Shown here in pieces: positions 1-4,474 of a stretch of DNA of 12,551 nt. Below the pieces are notes generated by a model that worked only from the letters and a program-made list of their open reading frames with translations, made no database searches and was not told the DNA's origin. Source of the DNA: SpSt-28 sp044343155 (GTDB lineage Archaea > Aenigmatarchaeota > Aenigmatarchaeia > CG10238-14 > SpSt-28); NCBI GenBank assembly GCA_044343155.1, contig JAVZSS010000020.1, positions 1 through 12,551 of the forward strand. Direction: 5' to 3'. The position numbers were made by a program, and so were the translations under genes. Position 1 is the first letter of the stretch. Each line of letters begins with the position of its first letter.

Positions 1-837
1 TTAGCTATGGAAAACTTTTCAAAAAATGGAATTGGGGTTAGTAAAGTAGTTTCTTATGGAAATGGATGTGATATTAATGAGTGTGATTTAATTGAGTATT
101 TTTCTAAAGATGAAAAAACAAAAGTTATAGCTGGATTTATAGAAGGAATAAAAGATGGAAAAAGATTTTTGGAAGTTATTAAAAAATGTAAGAAGCCAAT
201 AATTTTACTCAAAGGTGGAAAAACAGAAAGTGGTGCTAGAGCAGTAGCTTCCCATACTTCTTCTATGGCAGGAGATTACAAAGTTTTTTCAAATATAATG
301 AAGCAGTTTGGAGTTATAGAGGCAAATACTTGGGAAGAACTTATAGATCTGGTTAAAATTTTTTCAAATTTGGAAAAAGTTTCTGGTAAAAATTTAGCTA
401 TAATTACTAATGCTGGTGGTTTTGGAGTTTTAGCTTCGGATGAAGCTGAAAAGAATGGAATAAAACTTAAAGAGCCTAGTGAAAAATTGAAAGAAGAATT
501 GAGAAAGGTTTTACCAAGTTATGCTAGTTTAAGAAATCCAATAGATATTATAGCTGATGCCGATTCTGAAAGATATAGAAATGTTTTTAAAATTATGGAA
601 AAATACAAAGAATTTGATATTTATTTAATAATAGTTTTAGTTCAAGTGCCATCAATAGATGAAAACATAGTAGAAGCTATATTAAGTTTTAAAAAACCAA
701 AAGTTGTTGTTATTTCTGGAAAAAAAGCTAAAACAATTTATGAAAGAATGATTGAAAACAAAATTCCAGTTTTTGAATCTCCAGAAAGAGCAATTAAAGC
801 AATTTCTAAATTTTTATCAGTAAGTTTTTCCAATTAA
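1..837 (+). CDS. acdA: Acetyl-CoA synthetase (ADP-forming), alpha subunit, C-terminal part (5' end outside window)
   Basis: This reads as the CoA-ligase part of an NDP-forming acyl-CoA synthetase alpha subunit, the cytoplasmic enzyme that turns acetyl-CoA, ADP and phosphate into acetate, CoA and ATP in archaeal fermentation. The frame is open from base 1, so the Met at 7 is probably internal and the N-terminal CoA-binding domain lies off the window. Diagnostic segments are GIGVSKVVSYGN near the left edge, then DLIEYF, IEGIKDGKRF and PIILLKGGKTESGARA, followed by SHTSSMAG. The His of that last motif (codon 253-255) matches the family's phosphorylated histidine. A second flavodoxin-like subdomain follows (NAGGFGVLASDEAE, then NPIDI). 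The protein ends at the natural alpha-subunit C-terminus (FESPERAIKAI) with no fused ATP-grasp beta domain, so a separate beta subunit is expected elsewhere. It converges on proS and overlaps it by 21 bp. The family is secure; substrate preference is unknown. Confidence 0.88.
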   Translation, partial: LAMENFSKNGIGVSKVVSYGNGCDINECDLIEYFSKDEKTKVIAGFIEGIKDGKRFLEVIKKCKKPIILLKGGKTESGARAVASHTSSMAGDYKVFSNIMKQFGVIEANTWEELIDLVKIFSNLEKVSGKNLAIITNAGGFGVLASDEAEKNGIKLKEPSEKLKEELRKVLPSYASLRNPIDIIADADSERYRNVFKIMEKYKEFDIYLIIVLVQVPSIDENIVEAILSFKKPKVVVISGKKAKTIYERMIENKIPVFESPERAIKAISKFLSVSFSN

Positions 838-2235
838 AGTTAATTTTTTAGTTTCTTTACCACAAATTATACATTTTCCTTCTTTCTCTTCAGGTAAAAA
901 TCCAATGGGCTCAACAGAAGCTTCAATAAGAGTTATTTCATTAAAACATCTTTCATCTCCACACCAATTTACCTTAGCAACTTTACCCTCTTTAATCCAT
1001 TTTTTAGCTTCTTCCAAGTTATCAAAATACTTTATAACTTCTGAATAATACTTGCTAATTTTTTCATAAAGATATTTGGGTATTTCAAATTCTAGCAATT
1101 CCTTAATTTTTTGAACTATTTTTTCTTTTTCAACTTTAATTTTTTCTTTCTTATCTCTTCTGTAAACAGTATAATAGTTTTCTTTAACTTCTTTTTCTCC
1201 AATTTCAATTCTAATTGGTACTCCTTTTATATCCCAAATATTAAACTTTTCTCCAGGAGTTTTTTCACTAAGGTCAGCAAAAACTTTAAATCCGAAATTT
1301 TCTAATGTTTTCTTCAATTCTAAAGCTTCTTTTTCAAATTTTTCTTTATCTTTTGGTATATTTATTATAACTACATCATATGGAGATATTTTTGGTGGTA
1401 AAATTAAACCTCTTTCATCTCCATGTAAAGATATAACAGCAACTAAAAATCTAGCCCCATTACCAGTACAAACTTGCCAAACATACTCTTTTTCACCTTT
1501 TTCATTGATATAAAATAAATCAAATTTTTTGGCATATGCTTGACCCAAATTATTTACACTTCCATTTTCTAACAATCTTCCATTTGGTAAAATTGTATAA
1601 AATTCATAAGCACTTTCTGCTCCAGGAAATATTTCATATTTTGGCTTTTCTACCCAAATTGGAGGAATGTTTAGAATATCTTTCCATATATATTCATAAA
1701 TTCTTTTGTGTTTTTCCATTTCTTCATAAGCTTCTTCTTTGGTTTTATGAACTGTATGAATTTCATGCCAAAAAGTAATTTCTCTATCTCTTATCATTGT
1801 ATGAGTTGTTTTTCCTTCTTTTCTAAAAGAAGAAACAGTTTCGACAATTCTGATAGGCAATTTACCATCCATAATCCAATATTTAAAAATTGGATACATG
1901 GCAGGCTCTCCAGTAGGTCTTAAAATTAAGTCTTCATCTTTAACGTAAAAAGCCTCATCCTTAAAACCTTCAAACCATTCCTCATTTATTTTAGCAAATT
2001 CCAAAGGAACGAAAAGTGGAAAGTAAACTTCTTCTATTCCATGTTCTTCAAAAATTCTATTCCAAATTTCAACCAATTTTTTCATTATTTTAAATCCGTA
2101 TGGAAGCCAAACAAAAGTTCCTTTTACAGGATATCTTCTATCTGCTATTTCTGCAAGTTGAAGCAAAGCATTATACCATTCTATAAAGTTTTCTTTTGAT
2201 GGCAATCTTTCTGGCTTAATTTCTTTTTCTACCAT
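817..2235 (-). CDS. proS: Prolyl-tRNA synthetase, archaeal/eukaryotic type
   Basis: A cytoplasmic class II aminoacyl-tRNA synthetase that charges tRNA-Pro. At 472 residues it is close to the usual 480 or so of the archaeal type and lacks the bacterial editing insertion. Motif 1 lies around residues 38-77 (WLPYGFKI, then VYFPLFVP). The RPTGEPAMY loop (106-114) supplies the TxE element used in proline binding. Motif 2 is SSFRKEGKTTHTMIRDREI (135-153), and motif 3 ends in SLHGDERGLILPP (269-281). The C-terminal module carries four candidate zinc Cys residues (425, 430, 455, 458), and the chain ends in the Tyr typical of this type. In motif 3 the residues CTGNGAR (256-262) stand where many relatives have a WGxSxR-like stretch, which may be lineage variation. 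The ATG at 2235 leaves a normal short N-terminus before the conserved RYPVKG, with no obvious Shine-Dalgarno sequence. The 3' end runs 21 bp into the convergent acdA-like gene. Confidence 0.96.
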   Translation of the reverse strand: MVEKEIKPERLPSKENFIEWYNALLQLAEIADRRYPVKGTFVWLPYGFKIMKKLVEIWNRIFEEHGIEEVYFPLFVPLEFAKINEEWFEGFKDEAFYVKDEDLILRPTGEPAMYPIFKYWIMDGKLPIRIVETVSSFRKEGKTTHTMIRDREITFWHEIHTVHKTKEEAYEEMEKHKRIYEYIWKDILNIPPIWVEKPKYEIFPGAESAYEFYTILPNGRLLENGSVNNLGQAYAKKFDLFYINEKGEKEYVWQVCTGNGARFLVAVISLHGDERGLILPPKISPYDVVIINIPKDKEKFEKEALELKKTLENFGFKVFADLSEKTPGEKFNIWDIKGVPIRIEIGEKEVKENYYTVYRRDKKEKIKVEKEKIVQKIKELLEFEIPKYLYEKISKYYSEVIKYFDNLEEAKKWIKEGKVAKVNWCGDERCFNEITLIEASVEPIGFLPEEKEGKCIICGKETKKLTLIGKTY

Positions 2236-2264
2236 TTTTTATTTTCGTATAAAATTAAAAATTA
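2236..2264. promoter_or_regulatory. 29-bp divergent start-to-start gap between proS and the phosphatase-kinase gene
   Basis: The two start codons are separated by only 29 bp, almost entirely A/T, including TATAAAA at 2249-2255. That element is only about 10 bp from either start, too near for a standard archaeal TATA box serving a leaderless message. T-rich sequence at 2235-2245 is better placed for the rightward gene. Each gene's promoter must therefore reach into the other gene's coding sequence, or the transcripts are leaderless with overlapping promoters. No Shine-Dalgarno sequence is visible for either gene. Promoter function is inferred from geometry alone. Confidence 0.4.
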
Positions 2265-3290
2265 ATGAAGTATGTTTGGTATTTTTTTAGCTATTTTGGA
2301 GATGTTGCTTATTGGCTAGGTTTCTTAATTTCTTTTTTTATTATATATCCATTTTTATATGAAAAAGATAAGAGAAAGTTTAGGTGGATACTCTACTTTC
2401 TTTTACCCTCTGTATTTTTATCCTATTTGAGTTCATTTCTATTAAAAGAGTATTTTAAAGTTCCTAGAATATGTGCAGGATTGGAATATTGCCCAGAAAC
2501 TTATGCTTTTCCATCCGGGCATGCTACTATAGCAGCATCATTTCTTACTACAGCAATTTTGCTATTTAGAAAAAAGTATAAAATTCATGCTATTTTGTTT
2601 ATTTTAGCTATATTAGTTTGTTATTCGAGATTGGCTTTAGGAGTACACACAATAATAGACATAGTTGGTGGAGTAATTGTTGGAGCCCTAATTTCTTATT
2701 TATGGTTTTTATTCTTTTCGTACATTTTAAGAAATAATAAAAGAAGTTTTGTTTTAAGAAAAATTATACATCTTTCTTCTATTGCTATACTGTATATTTA
2801 TTTTCATATTCCTTCCTATTATGTTCTAGCTCTAATTTTATTTGTTTCATTCATTTATACTGTTTCTGAAATTTTTAGAAATAAAAATATCTATTTTCCT
2901 ATAATTCAAGAAATAACTTTAAAATGTAGGAAAAAAGAAGAAAAAGGTTTTATTTATTCCCCGCTTTTATATGCTTTATCTTTAGTTTTATTACTAACTT
3001 TTCCTAAGGAAGCTTTTTTAGCTGGCTTTATAGCTATTGTTATAGGTGATGGGGTAGCCGGCTTAGTAGGATACATCTTTGGTAGCCATAAGCTTCCATA
3101 TAATAAAAATAAAAGCCTGGAGGGAAGTTTGGCATATTTCTTTTCTACCCTTTTCCTTTATTTTTTGTTTTTTCCGGTTTTCAAGTCATTAATTTTATCT
3201 TTAATTGGAACATTATTGGAATCATTTTTAAGTAAATTAGAGAATTTTTTACTACCATTATCTATAGGTATAATAGCATTACTCATCTGA
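2265..3290 (+). CDS. Fusion membrane protein: PAP2-type lipid phosphatase plus dolichol/phytol kinase-like domain
   Basis: A 341-residue polytopic membrane protein with two recognisable halves. Residues 1-155 are a PAP2 phosphatase: K61 and R68 (KEYFKVPR) match the first motif, PSGH (83-86) is the second, and S121-R122 with H128 and D132 (SRLALGVHTIID) the third, so the catalytic His and Asp residues are present. Residues 160-341 resemble the CTP-dependent dolichol/phytol/diacylglycerol kinase family: R165-K166-x-x-H169, E202 to R205, then GDGVAGLVGYIFG (261-273), KSLEGS (283-288) and a late ENFLLPL (326-332) like the family's DN-x-x-x-PL ending. Family knowledge suggests the first half removes phosphate from polyprenyl diphosphate (or another lipid phosphate) and the second phosphorylates a polyprenol, both feeding a polyprenyl-phosphate pool. 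The exact lipids are inference; diacylglycerol or phytol are alternatives. It is divergent from proS and lies upstream of a sequon-rich surface-protein operon. The ATG at 2265 leads directly into the first membrane segment. Confidence 0.85.
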   Translation: MKYVWYFFSYFGDVAYWLGFLISFFIIYPFLYEKDKRKFRWILYFLLPSVFLSYLSSFLLKEYFKVPRICAGLEYCPETYAFPSGHATIAASFLTTAILLFRKKYKIHAILFILAILVCYSRLALGVHTIIDIVGGVIVGALISYLWFLFFSYILRNNKRSFVLRKIIHLSSIAILYIYFHIPSYYVLALILFVSFIYTVSEIFRNKNIYFPIIQEITLKCRKKEEKGFIYSPLLYALSLVLLLTFPKEAFLAGFIAIVIGDGVAGLVGYIFGSHKLPYNKNKSLEGSLAYFFSTLFLYFLFFPVFKSLILSLIGTLLESFLSKLENFLLPLSIGIIALLI

Positions 3291-3318
3291 TTTTTAATCG
3301 AATTTTAAGAAATGATAT

Positions 3319-3363
3319 ATCGACAATTAATTTTTCACAATCTTTTATTATTTTTTTGTCGAT
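3319..3363. repeat. 8-bp inverted repeat ATCGACAA / TTGTCGAT downstream of the fusion gene
   Basis: The arms 3319-3326 (ATCGACAA) and 3356-3363 (TTGTCGAT) are perfect reverse complements separated by 29 bp. They carry the same TGTCGA core found around the neighbouring regulator gene. The element lies between the end of the phosphatase-kinase gene and the 3' end of the regulator gene. It could be a regulator-binding site pair or a weak hairpin contributing to termination; the long AT-rich loop makes the hairpin reading less likely. Confidence 0.5.
3346..3357 (+). terminator. Possible T-tract terminator after the phosphatase-kinase gene
   Basis: A T-rich stretch with a run of seven T residues lies about 60 bp after the stop codon of the rightward membrane-protein gene. 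Archaeal termination commonly uses oligo-T tracts without a strong hairpin. In a genome this AT-rich such runs are frequent, so the assignment is tentative. The rest of the 3291-3427 gap holds more A/T runs, for example the palindrome-like AAAAATATTTTT at 3375-3386, and no gene was seen in it. Confidence 0.3.
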
Positions 3364-3427
3364 TTTACTCGTCTAAAAATATTTTTAAAAATTTGCTTGT
3401 ACTATTCTTTTTATTTAAATTAGTTTT

Positions 3428-3883
3428 TTACAACTTTTTATTGTCGATTGTTTTATTTTCTTCAGTTGATAAATTTTGTGCGCTTTGTCGAATTTTATAA
3501 AATTTTTTTCGACCCTTCCATTCAGAATCCAATATTCCTTCATTTTCCATTTCCTTTAGATATTCATTACATCTGGTTCTTGATAAGTTCAAAAGTTTGG
3601 CTAACTGAACAGGATTTAAAGATCCATATCTTTTTAGTAAAGTTATTATAGTTTCTTTAGTTCTTGTTGAAATTGTTTTAGTCTTTATTTCCACGCCTTG
3701 CTCTTTAAGAAAAGCTTCAATTTGGTTCACTTTTTTCTCTATATTTTCAATTTTTTGAGATAATGATTTTAATTTTTCTAATTCCATAGAGATTAAGGAT
3801 AATTGAGAATCTAAGAGTTTGAATGCATTATCATTATTTTCTTGGTTTTTCTTGGTTTTACTTCTAAGCAAATCTGTTAACAT
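3428..3883 (-). CDS. Winged helix-turn-helix transcriptional regulator with N-terminal coiled coil
   Basis: A predicted cytoplasmic DNA-binding protein of 151 residues when started at the ATG at 3883. The open frame extends to a TTG at 3898, adding five residues, but no Shine-Dalgarno sequence supports either start and ATG is preferred. Residues about 18-63 form a charged, Leu/Ile-heptad coiled coil (LEKLKSLSQKIENIEKKVNQI), likely for dimerisation. Residues about 75-130 form the winged helix: TKETIITLLKRYG, then NPVQLAKLL, then recognition helix SRTRCNEYLKEMENEG and a basic wing (SEWKGRKKFYKI). A polar tail follows. The fold resembles the ArsR/MarR-like wHTH proteins common in archaea, with no visible ligand pocket, so the signal is unknown. 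The gene is flanked and overlapped by TGTCGA sites and is divergent from the surface-protein operon, which suggests autoregulation and control of that operon. Confidence 0.82.
   Translation of the reverse strand: MLTDLLRSKTKKNQENNDNAFKLLDSQLSLISMELEKLKSLSQKIENIEKKVNQIEAFLKEQGVEIKTKTISTRTKETIITLLKRYGSLNPVQLAKLLNLSRTRCNEYLKEMENEGILDSEWKGRKKFYKIRQSAQNLSTEENKTIDNKKL
3484..3513. repeat. Imperfect inverted TGTCGA-type pair inside the regulator gene
   Basis: GTCGAA at 3487-3492 and TTCGAC at 3508-3513 are perfect 6-bp reverse complements separated by 15 bp of nearly pure A/T. The pair overlaps codons joining the wing of the DNA-binding domain to its polar tail. It may be an intragenic operator or simply part of the local motif enrichment. 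Confidence 0.35.
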
Positions 3884-3920
3884 AATATTTATATTCAATT
3901 TTTGTCATAAAAAGTTAAAA

Positions 3921-3947
3921 TTTTGTCGATAGATAATTTCGACAAAA
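3921..3947. promoter_or_regulatory. Perfect 9-bp inverted repeat, likely operator of the wHTH regulator
   Basis: TTTTGTCGA (3921-3929) and TCGACAAAA (3939-3947) are perfect reverse complements around a 9-bp AT spacer, a 27-bp dyad with 18 bp between equivalent positions. That geometry suits a dimeric winged-helix protein binding two nearby major grooves. The dyad sits in the divergent region, 38-64 bp upstream of the regulator's ATG and 84-110 bp upstream of the secreted-protein gene. It is therefore placed to act on the regulator's own promoter and possibly on the operon. The assignment rests on symmetry, position and repetition of the half-site nearby. Confidence 0.65.
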
Positions 3948-3970
3948 CCGTCAATTATTATTAAAACACC

Positions 3971-3985
3971 ATATATCCATCGACA
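3971..3985 (+). promoter_or_regulatory. Candidate TATA box of the surface-protein operon with adjacent TCGACA half-site
   Basis: ATATAT at 3971-3976 is the best TATA-like element upstream of the secreted-protein gene and would place transcription start near 4000, leaving a short leader with a Shine-Dalgarno sequence. A TCGACA half-site (3980-3985) lies just downstream of it, where a bound protein would interfere with polymerase. In this AT-rich DNA the TATA assignment is uncertain; the half-site is exact. Confidence 0.45.
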
Positions 3986-3990
3986 TTCAA

Positions 3991-4007
3991 TAGTAGTTAT
4001 TAGTAGT
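3991..4007 (+). repeat. Direct repeat TAGTAGT x2 at 10-bp spacing
   Basis: TAGTAGT occurs at 3991-3997 and 4001-4007, offset by exactly 10 bp, about one helical turn. It is placed around the inferred transcription start of the surface-protein operon. It could be a second regulator site or an untranslated-leader feature; no known motif was recognised. Confidence 0.3.
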
Positions 4008-4022
4008 GTTAACTATTAGAGT

Positions 4023-4027
4023 GAGGT
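4023..4027 (+). promoter_or_regulatory. Shine-Dalgarno GAGGT before the small secreted protein
   Basis: GAGGT ends 3 bp before the ATG at 4031 and is complementary to the conserved 3' end of 16S rRNA. It fixes this start and implies a leadered transcript, unlike the genes to the left, which show no such site. Confidence 0.55.
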
Positions 4028-4030
4028 ATA

Positions 4031-4474
4031 ATGATAATAAATAAAAAGAGTTTGGCTATTATAGTAATTTTTCTAGCCTTTTTTCTTTTTTTAGCTATAG
4101 CACAAGAGAATGTAACTTATGAAGAAGAAAATTTGACTGGAGAAGCTTCAATATATGAAGATTTAAATATATCAGCAGAAAACGAAAGTTTAGAGTTCTC
4201 AGATTTTCAAATTTTTACTGTTTTAGAAAAAAGCAAACTTAAAAGAGGAGAAAGTTTTGATTATATTGTTAAAGTCAAAAACAGCGGAAATAAGGTATTA
4301 GAGACTCTTAAAATTTATCTTGTTTTACCAGAAGGTATGGATTCAGATAAAGATCAAGAAATATGTGAAAATATTGGTATAAATGAAACTTGTGAAGTAG
4401 TTTTTAAGATAAAAACTTCTATCTCTACGCTTCCTGGAAAAAAAGAAATTAAGGTGAGAGTTATCTATGGCTAA
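4031..4474 (+). CDS. Small secreted beta-sandwich protein, first gene of the surface operon
   Basis: A 147-residue exported protein with no recognised named function. Residues 1-24 are a clear signal peptide: two Lys residues, a hydrophobic core and an AIA|Q cleavage site. Residues 25-57 are acidic and carry four N-x-S/T sequons (NVT, NLT, NIS, NES). Residues about 60-147 look like one CARDB/DUF11-type beta-sandwich: LKRGESFDYIVKVKNSGNK, then LKIYLVLPEGM, then CEVVFKI. The two Cys residues (112, 121) could form a disulfide, and a fifth sequon (NET) lies just before the second. There is no C-terminal anchor, so the mature form is either released or held by a partner. The next gene starts inside the last codons of this one with an 8-nt overlap (4467-4474), indicating translational coupling and probably a joint role. 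It could be a cap, adaptor or chaperone for the giant protein; that is inference. Confidence 0.85.
   Translation: MIINKKSLAIIVIFLAFFLFLAIAQENVTYEEENLTGEASIYEDLNISAENESLEFSDFQIFTVLEKSKLKRGESFDYIVKVKNSGNKVLETLKIYLVLPEGMDSDKDQEICENIGINETCEVVFKIKTSISTLPGKKEIKVRVIYG
4452..4457 (+). promoter_or_regulatory. Shine-Dalgarno AGGTGA before the giant surface protein
   Basis: AGGTGA ends 9 bp before the ATG at 4467 and lies inside the end of the upstream reading frame. It supports this start codon and shows that the giant protein has its own ribosome-binding site in addition to coupling through the 8-nt overlap. Confidence 0.6.

Larger units (their letters stand above)
3319..3985. repeat. Cluster of seven TGTCGA/TCGACA sites spanning the regulator locus
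   Basis: Exact copies of the hexamer occur at 3320-3325 (-), 3357-3362 (+), 3442-3447 (+), 3486-3491 (+), 3924-3929 (+), 3939-3944 (-) and 3980-3985 (-), where the sign is the strand reading TGTCGA. A partial copy, TTCGAC, is at 3508-3513. Most copies extend to TTGTCGAT or TTTGTCGA. At about 28% G+C a given non-palindromic hexamer of this composition is expected well under once in 670 bp over both strands. Reading the rest of the window by eye found one further copy, inside proS (1841-1846). Two sites lie within the regulator's C-terminal coding sequence, three in its upstream region and two beyond its 3' end. The spread is what one would expect of a local operator array; binding is inferred. 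Confidence 0.65.

Noticed and set aside
7..9. ATG at 7 as the true start of the first gene
   Set aside because: The frame is open to base 1 and the family needs an N-terminal CoA-binding domain upstream, so the gene is cut by the window edge.
1111..1923. Three rightward open frames opposite proS (1111-1305, 1536-1778, 1708-1923)
   Set aside because: They are Phe-rich antisense shadows of a well-conserved gene, with no ribosome-binding site and no recognisable domain.
3312..3651. Two rightward open frames (3312-3500, 3448-3651) around the regulator gene
   Set aside because: Low-complexity Phe/Leu translations overlapping the regulator on the other strand and the motif cluster; no start signal or family resemblance.
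3898..3898. TTG at 3898 as the start of the regulator
   Set aside because: It adds only five residues, lacks a ribosome-binding site, and an ATG follows at 3883; kept as an alternative only.
3319..3985. The regulator locus as an insertion element with inverted TCGACA ends
   Set aside because: The outer sites (3319 and 3985) are in the same orientation rather than inverted, there is no transposase and no target-site duplication was seen; an operator array fits better.
3291..4030. tRNA, small RNA or CRISPR in the intergenic gaps
   Set aside because: The gaps are very AT-rich, with no GC-rich cloverleaf, no T-loop consensus and no regularly spaced identical repeats.
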